DNA of 64,000 bases from Deltaproteobacteria bacterium (GTDB lineage Bacteria; Myxococcota_A; UBA9042; PHBI01; JACKFB01), in assembly GCA_020632695.1 (NCBI GenBank), contig JACKFB010000001.1:62001-126000 (forward strand), in the 5' to 3' direction. This document shows, one piece after another, positions 46,212 to 54,406 of the stretch (its first letter is position 1; each line of letters begins with the position of its first letter). The notes beneath the pieces were generated by a model that was not told the DNA's origin, ran no database searches, and saw only the letters and a list, made by a program, of their open reading frames with translations. A program made the position numbers and the translations under genes.

Positions 46212-47111
46212 GTGTACGGTTTTCGGGAACACTGGGAGGGCTGGCTGAGGCCGCTCACCCTCGCCCTGGTCGGTGGGGGCTTCTTCCTCGCGTGGTACCT
46301 GGGCTGGCTCCCCGACGGCGTGGTCGGCTGGCCCCTGCTCATCGTGGCGCTGGGAGCGCCGGTGCTGGGAGTGGCGCTCTCGGCGCGGCGGGCCCACCTG
46401 GGGACGCCGCTCAACGTCGCCGTGGGCGTGACGCTCCTGGCCAGCCTGTCGCTCGCGCTGGTCGCGCCGGTGCGCATCCTGGGCCCCAACGCCGACATCG
46501 TCTCCGGTGAGATCGCCACCCGCGGACAGTCCCTGGCGGTGCCCGCCGAGGGCGAGGGCCCCGAGGGCGTCATCGTCTACGCCCATGGGCGGCCGGCGCA
46601 GGCCGGGCGCACCGACGTGCGGTTGGAGCTGAAGTCCCCCGGGCAGCACCCGCTGGTCCATCAGGGCTCCTTCTCCGACGAGGCGCGCCGCGGCCGCCGC
46701 ACCGCCGGCGTCATCCCGCACCACGACATCATCTGGAGCACGACGGCCGACCTGTCCAAGGGTGCGGAGCTGGCCGTCGAGGGCGTGGGCATCGCCTCGG
46801 GCTCTCCGGTGCACGTCGAGATCCGGCGCGCGCCGCCCGGGCCGCGCAACCTCCTGTACGCCGCCGTCCCGGTGGTGCTGCTGGCCCTGGTCGTCGATGC
46901 GCTGGCGCGGCGACGCGGCCGCACCTACCTGGCGCCGCTGGCCCTGGGCGCGGTCGCGTTCTCGCTGCTCTTCACCGACTGGTTCGCGCCGGGGACGCTG
47001 ACGAAGACCGCCTTCGGGGCCGGCTTCGGAGCGCTGGCCTTCGGCGGTCTGCTCGGCCTCCCGCTCGCCTTCGTGGTACGTAAGCTCATCGTGCGTGGCG
47101 CGGTCGCCTGA
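46212..47111 (+). CDS. Polytopic membrane protein, function unknown
   Basis: The 299-residue protein begins at a GTG with GGAGG at 46200-46204. Three hydrophobic segments occupy residues about 10-85, a polar extracytoplasmic or cytoplasmic domain of about 110 residues follows (SLAVPAEGEGPEGVIVYAHG, HHDIIWSTTADLSKG), and three more segments end the protein. The central domain appears beta-rich. I do not recognise the family. A 158-bp palindrome begins at the last base of the stop codon. Confidence 0.75.
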   Translation: MYGFREHWEGWLRPLTLALVGGGFFLAWYLGWLPDGVVGWPLLIVALGAPVLGVALSARRAHLGTPLNVAVGVTLLASLSLALVAPVRILGPNADIVSGEIATRGQSLAVPAEGEGPEGVIVYAHGRPAQAGRTDVRLELKSPGQHPLVHQGSFSDEARRGRRTAGVIPHHDIIWSTTADLSKGAELAVEGVGIASGSPVHVEIRRAPPGPRNLLYAAVPVVLLALVVDALARRRGRTYLAPLALGAVAFSLLFTDWFAPGTLTKTAFGAGFGALAFGGLLGLPLAFVVRKLIVRGAVA

Positions 47112-47268
47112 GAGGGTGTTGACATTTGCTCCCGTCGCCTGGCTGGCTCACGTGATTCCATGCACTTCCGAGCCTCGGTCTCATGCTGGCAGCATGCGCC
47201 CTGGGCCCGTAAGCGTCTGGAATCACAACGCTGGCGCCGGGCTCGGTCCGCACAGGTCAACACCCTCT
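47111..47268. repeat. Large nested palindrome (158 bp)
   Basis: Three arm pairs share a centre at 47189. They are AGAGGGTGTTGAC with its complement (47111-47123, 47256-47268), GTGATTCCA/TGGAATCAC (47152-47160, 47218-47226) and a central CATGCTGGCAGCATG (47182-47196). The spacing between arm pairs is almost symmetrical. It starts on the stop codon of the preceding membrane-protein gene and ends 24 bp before a lipoprotein start. Confidence 0.75.
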
Positions 47269-47292
47269 GAGGCGGAGCGCGGAGGGGGAGCG

Positions 47293-48987
47293 ATGCGGTG
47301 GAGCGGATGGATGTTGGGCGGGGCGGCGCTGCTCCTGACGGGCGCTTGCGCTTGCGGCGGTAGCCCCGATGGGGTGATGGACCTCGGCGGCGATGCCGAC
47401 GCGGCGCAGGTCGCCGACGCGATCGCCGATGGCGACGCCGGCGTCGAGATGGACGCGGCGCCCGATGCCGGCCCGGACAGTGGCCCCGACGCCAGCGGCG
47501 ACGTGGGACCCGACGCGGACGCCAGCCCGCTCTGGGTCATCGAGCGACCGCAGGTCGGCGAGCCGCTGAGCGCCCAGGAGGTCCACGACTTCACCCTGCG
47601 CGTGACGGGCATGTGGAAGAAGTCCGGATACTTCCGATGGCTGCACCTGACCAGCCACGGCCTGGACGCGTCGAACCCGCAGGGCCAGTACCACTACGCC
47701 CTCTGGTGGCAGGACACCAAGGCCTCGAAGCTCGGTGACGTGGTCACCTGGACCCACACCGGCCGGGCCGACAACCTCACGCTCCGCACCTGCAAGGTCC
47801 TGAACAACGCCATCGCCGGCTACCTGATGTTCGGCGACCCGGACCTGCGCTGGGTCGTCGAGGAGTACTCGCGCGGGTTGGTGGCGCTGTCCAAGGCGAT
47901 GATGTTCGGCGACGCCGACCCGGTGCCCTACCTGCAGGCGAGGGCGGTGTTCTCCCACGACCACACCTTCGAGACCGTCGGCGGGCGCAAGGTCGCGGTG
48001 GACTACGGGCCGGTGCGGCACGACGAGGAGGCCTGGAACGCGTCCATCGTCCACAACCCCGAAAACCCGACCTGGGGTGACATCTGGCTGGTGAACCAGC
48101 GCAGCAAGGACGACGTGCCGCACATGTTCCGGACGGTGCCGGCCCTGATGCGGGTGGCGGCGGAGGCTCCGGACGCATCGGTGCGCGAGGCGGCGACCGA
48201 GGCGCTCGAGTACCTGCGCGGCTTCGCTGCCGACATCGTGGCCAGCGGCTACCAGATCCGCACCAAGTTCGCCGACGGCGTCGCCGTGGTGCCGACCCAA
48301 CCCGACAACGGCGCGGTCAAGGATCTCGCCAGCTTCGTGCTCTACGAGATCGCCGACCCCAACGCCGAGTGCAACGCCAAGCTGGGCTCGGCGTTGGTGA
48401 GCGATGGGACCCCGCACGGGCTCGACTGTGAGCAGGGGAGCGGCGGCCTCTACGAGGTGATCGCCGCGGAGGGGCACTACTTCAACTACGCGATCATCCG
48501 TTACTTCCACCTGGCGGCGCTCGCCAACGCGATCGCCGCTGGCCAGGACGTCATGGCGCGCGAGCTGATGCTGGGGCTCGCCGCTCGGGCCGACGCGATC
48601 CTCCACGACCCGGAGCTGCCCCATCGCGACGACCCGGTGTGGGACGCCGACGCGGCGGCCTTCCTGCTGGCGGCGGGCGCTTCGGGGCTGCCGCTCACCC
48701 ACGAGGAGGCGCGGCTGGTGCGCGACCAGTACACGCTGACCGCCGAACACTATGAGGCGTGGCCCTACTGGGATCCCTGGGCCGACTCGGTGCCCGACGG
48801 CGCCTTCCCCATGCAGCCCGACCGCGGCGTGGCGGTCCGGCCCACCGAGATCGCCTACCTGCTCGAGTACTGCGCGTCGCCGCTGCGCAGCGCGGAGAGC
48901 GCGCCGTTGGTGGACTGCGACATCGTCGCCGACCCCAGCCGGTGGGGCGGCGAGGCGAGCGAGCTCAGTCGCCCTCGTAGCCGATGA
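47293..48987 (+). CDS. Lipoprotein with large helical ectodomain, function unknown
   Basis: The 564-residue product has a signal and lipobox LLTGAC near residue 17, an Asp/Ala/Gly linker to about residue 75, and a large mature domain rich in helices and aromatic residues (YHYALWWQDTKASK, YLMFGDPDLRWVVEEYSRG, EGHYFNYAIIRYFHLAALANAI). The alternation of long helices recalls alpha-toroid folds of polysaccharide lyases and glycosidases, but no catalytic motif is certain. GGAGGGGGAG precedes the ATG. It lies just after the 158-bp palindrome. Its 3' end overlaps the convergent dehydrogenase gene by 23 bp. Confidence 0.72.
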   Translation: MRWSGWMLGGAALLLTGACACGGSPDGVMDLGGDADAAQVADAIADGDAGVEMDAAPDAGPDSGPDASGDVGPDADASPLWVIERPQVGEPLSAQEVHDFTLRVTGMWKKSGYFRWLHLTSHGLDASNPQGQYHYALWWQDTKASKLGDVVTWTHTGRADNLTLRTCKVLNNAIAGYLMFGDPDLRWVVEEYSRGLVALSKAMMFGDADPVPYLQARAVFSHDHTFETVGGRKVAVDYGPVRHDEEAWNASIVHNPENPTWGDIWLVNQRSKDDVPHMFRTVPALMRVAAEAPDASVREAATEALEYLRGFAADIVASGYQIRTKFADGVAVVPTQPDNGAVKDLASFVLYEIADPNAECNAKLGSALVSDGTPHGLDCEQGSGGLYEVIAAEGHYFNYAIIRYFHLAALANAIAAGQDVMARELMLGLAARADAILHDPELPHRDDPVWDADAAAFLLAAGASGLPLTHEEARLVRDQYTLTAEHYEAWPYWDPWADSVPDGAFPMQPDRGVAVRPTEIAYLLEYCASPLRSAESAPLVDCDIVADPSRWGGEASELSRPRSR

Positions 48988-50425
48988 CGAAGATGCGGTT
49001 GGAGGCGTCGCTGGTCACGAAGAGCTGACCCTCGGCGCCGACGCGCACGCCGACGGGGCGGTGGGGCCAGCCGGTGGCGATGTCGCCCGCGCCGGCGAAC
49101 TCGAAGAAGGGCTCCGGCGGCTGCGGGGTGCCGCCGTCCAGGTGGACGTGCACCAGCTTGTAGCCGGTGGGGACGGCGCGGTTCCAGCTGCCGTGGAAGG
49201 TGATGAAGAGGTCTCCGCGGTACGAGGCGGGGAAGGCCGTGCCGTCGTAGAACTCGAGGTCCAGCGGCGCCGCGTGGGCCTGCATGGCCAGCTTCGGCGG
49301 GACGACGTTCGAGGCCTTCTTGCACCACGCGTCGCTGTGGGTGCCGTCGTCCATGAAGTTGGCGTGGGCCCACTGGGTGCCGGGCCCGCCCCCGACGCCG
49401 TCGGGCAGCAGGAACTCGCTCCAGCAGTAGGGGTAGCCGTAGAAGCGGCCCGGCGTCTCGAAGAGGCTCAGCTCCTCCGCCGGGTTGTTCTCGTGGATGT
49501 CGCCGCCCAGGCTGGTGCGGTCGAGCTGGTCGATGCCGTTCTGGACGCCCCACAGCCGTCCCTGGCCGTCGAAGTCCAGCCCGACCTCGTTGCGCAGCCC
49601 GTCGGCGAAGACCTGACCGTCGTCGAAGCTGAGTCCGCCGTCCGGGATGGCGTCCAGCGAGAAGCGCCGGATGCGCGCACGGTTGGAGTTGGCGTCGACG
49701 TTCGAGCCCGAGCCCACGCTGACGTAGAGCAGACCCGCGTCATCCACGACCAGGGTCCGCGTGGAGTGGCCGCCGGTGGGGATGTTGCGGACGACGACGG
49801 TCGACTTGCCCAGGTCGCTGCGGGTCCCCGGTGCGTAGGGCCAGCGGTAGACGGTCGACGCGCTCGACGCGTAGAGGAAGCCGCCGTGGACGGTGACGCC
49901 GTGGTTCAGCCCGCTGGCGCTGGCCAGGGCCGCCCGCTCGGAGGGCCCCGAGAAGTGGTCTCCGTCGGCATCCCAGAGGGCCGTGACCTGGCCCTTCTGC
50001 CGCTCGACCACCAGCACGTCGCCCGATTCCGCCACGAAGATCCCCCGCGGCGCCCCCAGCCCCGACGCCCACTCCGAGACGCAGAACCCCGAGGCGATGA
50101 AGGCGTTGGCGACGGGATGGTCCGCGTTGCAGGCCGACACCTGCGGGCCAGCGTCCTCCTCGGTCTCGCCCCCGGTCTCGGTCTCGCCATCGGTCTCGGC
50201 CCCGGCCTCGGCCTCGGCCCCGGTCTCGGCCCCGGTCTCGGTCTCGGCCCCGGTCTCGGCCCCGGTCTCGGCCCCGGCCTCGGCCCCGGTCTCGGTCTCG
50301 GCCCCGGCCTCGGCCCCGGTCTCGGCCCCAGCCTCCACCCCGGTCTCCGCAGCCGCCTCGCTCCCGTCCTTGCAGCCGCACCCCAGCGCGGCGATCAGCA
50401 GGCACAGGGAGATCGAACGGGACAT
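48965..50425 (-). CDS. PQQ-type soluble sugar/sorbosone dehydrogenase-like lipoprotein
   Basis: The 486-residue product begins with a signal and Cys-containing lipobox region (IAALGCGCK), then a Glu/Thr/Ala/Gly stalk of about 65 residues. The rest is a six-bladed propeller of the glucose/sorbosone dehydrogenase type: PRGIFVAESGDVLVVERQKG near residue 133, LNHGVTVHGGFLYAS near 180, DGLRNEVGLDFDGQGRLWG near 285, and GDLFITFHGSWNR near 400. Family members oxidise sugars with pyrroloquinoline quinone, although many lipoprotein members bind no proven cofactor. GAGGAGG lies 6 nt before the ATG at 50425. It is convergent with the preceding lipoprotein gene. Confidence 0.85.
   Translation of the reverse strand: MSRSISLCLLIAALGCGCKDGSEAAAETGVEAGAETGAEAGAETETGAEAGAETGAETGAETETGAETGAEAEAGAETDGETETGGETEEDAGPQVSACNADHPVANAFIASGFCVSEWASGLGAPRGIFVAESGDVLVVERQKGQVTALWDADGDHFSGPSERAALASASGLNHGVTVHGGFLYASSASTVYRWPYAPGTRSDLGKSTVVVRNIPTGGHSTRTLVVDDAGLLYVSVGSGSNVDANSNRARIRRFSLDAIPDGGLSFDDGQVFADGLRNEVGLDFDGQGRLWGVQNGIDQLDRTSLGGDIHENNPAEELSLFETPGRFYGYPYCWSEFLLPDGVGGGPGTQWAHANFMDDGTHSDAWCKKASNVVPPKLAMQAHAAPLDLEFYDGTAFPASYRGDLFITFHGSWNRAVPTGYKLVHVHLDGGTPQPPEPFFEFAGAGDIATGWPHRPVGVRVGAEGQLFVTSDASNRIFVIGYEGD
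50160..50345. repeat. Repeat tract encoding the Glu/Thr/Gly stalk
   Basis: GGTCTC and GGCCCC-type words alternate in multiples of 6 bp. The tract encodes the acidic stalk of the PQQ-type lipoprotein and resembles the stalk tracts of the genes at 14867 and 23306 in design but not in sequence. Confidence 0.75.
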
Positions 50426-50559
50426 GGGCGCCTCCTCGCGGTGTGTCCCTTCACGATAGCCCACGCCCCGGGCCGTTGCGACCTCCGGTCCGGCCTGCGC
50501 CCCGCCTTCGCCGGTCGACAAGCCCGCTCCATCCGGCCAGGATCCGACGCGGAGGCCCC

Positions 50560-51303
50560 ATGACGCCCGACCGGAACCCCCGCCCGAAACCCAGCCGCGC
50601 CGAAGCCCTCGCCCGTCGCTCGGGCCCGCTCGCCCTCTCGCTCTTCGTGGCCTCGCCCCTGCTGGCCATGACCGGCCTCGTGCCGCCCCTGGTGGCCTTC
50701 CGCCTGCTCGCTCCCGCGCTCCTGCTGGCCCTGCTGGCCCTGGGAGCCTCCATCGTCCTGCTTGTCCGCGGCCCCCGCCGCCGCGCGCTGATGCCCCTGG
50801 CCACCGCCGTCCCGCCGCTCCTGGTGGTCGCCGGGTTCCTCGTCCACGGCGCCGGCCACCCGCTCATCAACGACGTGACCACCGACACGGCCGACCCGCC
50901 CGCCTTCGACGCCTCCCATCTCCCGCCCGAGCTCGCCGACGCCGACCTCACCTGGCCCGAGCCCTTCACCGCCCAGGTCCGCGCCGCCTACCCCCAGCTC
51001 GAGACCTTCGTCACCGATCGCCCCGCCCCCGAGGTCCTGGCCGCCGCCGAGGCGACCGCCCGCGCCATGGACCTCGACATCCGTCACGTCGACCCGGCCG
51101 CCGGGCGCATCGAAGCCACGGCCCGCAGCGCGCTCTTCCACTTCCGCGACGACGTGCTCGTCCGCGTCCGCCCGCGCACTGGCGGCGCCGTCGCCGTCGA
51201 CCTCCGCTCCCGCTCCCGCGTCGGCAAGGGCGACCTCGGCGCCAACGCCGCCCGCATCCAGACCTTCCTCGAGCGCCTGCGCCAACGCCTCTCGCCCCGC
51301 TGA
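50560..51303 (+). CDS. DUF1499 domain membrane protein
   Basis: The 247-residue protein has three N-terminal hydrophobic segments (residues about 25-120) and then a DUF1499 domain: PPAFDASHLPPE near residue 123, TVEATARSALFHF-like spacing (IEATARSALFHFRDD near 190), and the closing VDLRSRSRVGKGDLGANAARIQTFL. DUF1499 has no assigned activity; relatives are often envelope-associated. GGAGG is at 50551-50555. It precedes the ABC transporter by 23 bp on the same strand, suggesting cotranscription. Confidence 0.85.
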   Translation: MTPDRNPRPKPSRAEALARRSGPLALSLFVASPLLAMTGLVPPLVAFRLLAPALLLALLALGASIVLLVRGPRRRALMPLATAVPPLLVVAGFLVHGAGHPLINDVTTDTADPPAFDASHLPPELADADLTWPEPFTAQVRAAYPQLETFVTDRPAPEVLAAAEATARAMDLDIRHVDPAAGRIEATARSALFHFRDDVLVRVRPRTGGAVAVDLRSRSRVGKGDLGANAARIQTFLERLRQRLSPR

Positions 51304-51326
51304 CGCCGCGCGTGTAGGCTCCGCCG

Positions 51327-53129
51327 ATGGCTTCGCTGGCCCAGTCGCTCTCGGTCTTCGCCTACACCACCCGCGCGCTGGCCCTGGTCTGGTCGACCTC
51401 GCGCCGCCTGACGGTCGCGCTGGCCTCGCTCACCGTGGTCGCCGGCCTGCTCCCCGCCGCCATCGCCTGGGTCGGCAAGCTAATCGTCGACGGCGTCGTC
51501 GCCGCGTCCCGCTCCGGCACCGACGCCGACCTGCACGCCGCGCTCGCCGCCATCGCGCTCGAGGCCGGCCTCGTCGTCGTCCTCGCCGCGGCCCAACGCG
51601 GCCTCTCGGTGTGCCAGTCGCTGCTCCGCGCGCTGCTGGGTCACCGGGTCAACGTCATCATCCTCGAGAAGGCGCTCACCCTCAGCCTCGAGCAGTTCGA
51701 GGACTCCGAGTTCTACGACCGCCTCACCCGTGCCCGCCGCGAGGCCTCCAGCCGCCCCCTCTCGCTGGTCAACCGCACCTTCGCGCTGGCCCAGAACGGC
51801 CTCAGCCTCATCTCCTATGGCGGACTGCTGCTCGGCTTCTCCGGCTGGATCGTCCTGGCCCTGGCGCTGGCAGCCCTGCCGGCCTTCATCGTCGAAGCCC
51901 GCTACTCCGGCGAGGCCTTCCGCCTCTTCTCCTGGCGCGCCCCCGAGACCCGCGAGCAGGCCTACCTCGAGACCCTGGTCGCCCGCGAGGACTACGCCAA
52001 GGAGGTGAAGCTCTTCGACCTCGGCCCGCTCTTCCTCGGCCGCTACCGCTCGATCTTCGACAAGCTCTACGGCGAGGACAAGAGCCTGACGCTGCGCCGC
52101 GGCATCTGGGGTTTCGCGCTGGGCCTGGTCAGCACGGCGGCCTTCTACGGCGCCTACGGCTGGATCGCCTGGGCTGCGGTCGCGGGCACCATCACCCTGG
52201 GCGGCATGACGATGTACGTGATGGTCTTCAAGCAGGGCCAGTCCGCCTTCGCGGCGATGCTCTCCTCCATCGGCGGCATGTACGAGGACAACCTCTACCT
52301 CTCGAACCTCTACAGCTTCCTCGAGCAGCCCACCCCCGCCTCCGCCGGCCGCGCCACCGCCGGCCCCGACCCCGCCGACGGCCTGCGCTTCGAGGACGTC
52401 ACCTTCACCTACCCCGGCGCCGACCGTCCCGCGGTCACCAACGTCAGCTTCCACCTGCCGCCGGGCGGCAAGCTGGCCCTGGTCGGCGAGAACGGGTCGG
52501 GCAAGACCACGCTCATCAAGCTGCTGACCCGCCTGTACCAGCCCGACAGCGGGCGCGTGGTGCTGGACGGCCTCGACCTGCGCGAGTGGGACGCCGGGGC
52601 GCTGCTCGGCCGCATCGGCGTCATCTTCCAGGACTTCGTGCGCTACCAGCTCACCGTGGGCGAGAACATCGGCGTCGGCGAGGTGGGCGCCCTGGCCGAG
52701 CGCGGGCGCTGGGAGGACGCCGCCGACAAGGGCCTGGCGCGCCCGGTGATCGACGCGCTGCCCGAGGGCTTCGACACCCAGCTCGGCCGCTGGTTCAAGA
52801 ACGGGCGCGAGCTGAGCATGGGGCAGTGGCAGAAGATCGCGCTCAGCCGCGCCTTCATGCGCGAGGGCGCGGACATCCTGATCCTCGATGAGCCGACCGC
52901 CGCGGTGGACGCCGCCGCGGAGGCGCAGATCTTCGAGCGCTTCCGCGCGCTGACCGCCGACCAGATGGCGATCCTCATCAGCCACCGCTTCTCCACCGTG
53001 CGCATGGCCGACCAGATCATCGTGATGGAGGGTGGCCGCATCGTCGAGCAGGGCACCCACGAGTCGCTCATGGCGCTCGACGCCCGGTACGCGCGCCTCT
53101 TCTCGCTCCAGGCGCAGGGCTACCGCTGA
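51327..53129 (+). CDS. ABC exporter half-transporter (membrane and ATPase domains)
   Basis: The 600-residue protein has an N-terminal type IV exporter membrane domain (five to six segments within residues 15-310) and a C-terminal nucleotide-binding domain. The ATPase shows Walker A GENGSGKTTL near residue 389, Q-loop VIFQDFVRYQL near 433, signature LSMGQWQKIALSRAF near 494 (LSMGQ instead of the usual LSGGQ), Walker B ILILDEPTAAVD near 518, and the switch His in ISHRFSTVRMAD. It would work as a dimer exporting lipids, peptides or drugs; the substrate is not evident. It follows the DUF1499 gene closely. Confidence 0.9.
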   Translation: MASLAQSLSVFAYTTRALALVWSTSRRLTVALASLTVVAGLLPAAIAWVGKLIVDGVVAASRSGTDADLHAALAAIALEAGLVVVLAAAQRGLSVCQSLLRALLGHRVNVIILEKALTLSLEQFEDSEFYDRLTRARREASSRPLSLVNRTFALAQNGLSLISYGGLLLGFSGWIVLALALAALPAFIVEARYSGEAFRLFSWRAPETREQAYLETLVAREDYAKEVKLFDLGPLFLGRYRSIFDKLYGEDKSLTLRRGIWGFALGLVSTAAFYGAYGWIAWAAVAGTITLGGMTMYVMVFKQGQSAFAAMLSSIGGMYEDNLYLSNLYSFLEQPTPASAGRATAGPDPADGLRFEDVTFTYPGADRPAVTNVSFHLPPGGKLALVGENGSGKTTLIKLLTRLYQPDSGRVVLDGLDLREWDAGALLGRIGVIFQDFVRYQLTVGENIGVGEVGALAERGRWEDAADKGLARPVIDALPEGFDTQLGRWFKNGRELSMGQWQKIALSRAFMREGADILILDEPTAAVDAAAEAQIFERFRALTADQMAILISHRFSTVRMADQIIVMEGGRIVEQGTHESLMALDARYARLFSLQAQGYR

Positions 53130-53184
53130 GAGCCGGCGGCCTCGGGCGAGGTCCCGGTCCGGCGCCGGGGAGGCGCATGGGCGG

Positions 53185-54111
53185 CTACTGCAGCCACTCG
53201 CAGGTGCGGTAGCGGTCCCACGAGTCGGGCAGCACGGTCACCACCGGCCCGGCCAGCCCTCCGCGGGCGGCGACCCGCAGCGCGGCCGCCACGTTGGTCC
53301 CGGCGGATCCCCCGACCAGCAGGCCCTCCTCGCGGATGAGGCGCCGGGCCATGGCGAAGCTCTCCTCATCGCTCACCCGCTCGGCGCTGTCGATGCACTC
53401 GCGGTGCAGGTTCTGCGGGACCTTGCTGGCGCCGATGCCCTCGACCCGGTACGCCCCGTCGGCGCCGAGGGTCCCCGTCTCCACCCACCCGGCCAGCCCC
53501 GAGCCCACGGGGTCGGCCAGCACGATCCGCACGTCGGGGTACTCCTGCTTCAGCCGGCGCCCCACCCCCGAGATGGTCCCGCCGGTCCCCGCCCCGGCCA
53601 CGAACGCGCCGATGGGACCGTCGACCTGCTCGAGCAGCTCGGCCGCCGTCGTCTCCTCGTGCACCCGCACGTTGGCCGGGTTGTTGAACTGGTCGGCGAG
53701 AAACCAGCCCCGCTCCCGGGCCAGCGCGCGCGCCACGTTCTGGAAGTTCTCCGGGCTGTCGGGCGGCGCGTTGGCGGTGACGATGACCTGGGCGCCGAGG
53801 CTCGCCAGCGCCTGCCGCTTGTCGGCCGACATCTTCGCCGGCATCACGCAGACCAGCCCGTAGCCGCGCGCGGCCGCCACCAGCGCCAGCCCGATGCCCG
53901 TGTTGCCCGCCGTCGCCTCGATGAGCGTCATCCCGGGCCGCAGCACGCCGCGCCCCTCGGCGTCGTCGACGATCGCCACCGCGATGCGGTCCTTGATGGA
54001 CCCGCCCGGGTTGAGGTGCTCGCACTTCGCCAGCACCGCCACGGGCAACCCCCGTCCGACCCGCTCCAGCGCCACCAGCGGCGTCCGCCCCACCGATCCC
54101 AGGATCCCCAT
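53185..54111 (-). CDS. PLP-dependent cysteine synthase/cystathionine beta-synthase-like enzyme (second paralogue)
   Basis: The 308-residue enzyme has the classical PLP-lysine loop NPGGSIKDR near residue 36, the Asn loop ATAGNTGIGLALVAAARGY near 70, PAKMSADKRQALASLGAQV near 92 (as in CBS-type sequences) and the Gly-rich phosphate loop GAGTGGTISGVGRRLK near 176. It should make cysteine from an activated serine and sulfide, or cystathionine from serine and homocysteine. It lacks the CBS regulatory domain and haem region. GGGAGG precedes the ATG at 54111. The first paralogue at 9932 has a shortened PLP loop. Confidence 0.9.
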   Translation of the reverse strand: MGILGSVGRTPLVALERVGRGLPVAVLAKCEHLNPGGSIKDRIAVAIVDDAEGRGVLRPGMTLIEATAGNTGIGLALVAAARGYGLVCVMPAKMSADKRQALASLGAQVIVTANAPPDSPENFQNVARALARERGWFLADQFNNPANVRVHEETTAAELLEQVDGPIGAFVAGAGTGGTISGVGRRLKQEYPDVRIVLADPVGSGLAGWVETGTLGADGAYRVEGIGASKVPQNLHRECIDSAERVSDEESFAMARRLIREEGLLVGGSAGTNVAAALRVAARGGLAGPVVTVLPDSWDRYRTCEWLQ

Positions 54112-54406
54112 CCCGACCTCCCATCCGAGCCCGTGCACGCGCGGCCCCCGCACTGTACTCGACCGCGCGAGATGGCGCCGGTGCCCGCGCAAGAGCCGGC
54201 GTCGCGGGCGCGAGATCGTGCCCACGTCCTGAGCACTGCGTAGAGGAACTCCACACTTCGCCCCGGGCCGTCGGCGCCCCCCGGACCTCGCCGCGCGCTG
54301 CAGGCACCGGCCTCGCAGCGCACGGTACGGCCGCGGCGTGCTTCTTGCTCTCCCTGGGTCCCAGCCCCTCGGGCTGCCCCAGGACCCCCGCGAGACAGGG
54401 ACCGCG
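54112..54406. other. Divergent promoter region
   Basis: This 295-bp region separates the divergent cysteine-synthase-like and GT-C genes. I see no clear -35/-10 pair, no strong hairpin and no supported small gene. Confidence 0.5.

Noticed and set aside
47111..47268. Promoter formed by the TTGACA in the left palindrome arm
   Set aside because: No acceptable -10 hexamer lies 15-19 nt downstream, and the TTGACA spans the arm itself.
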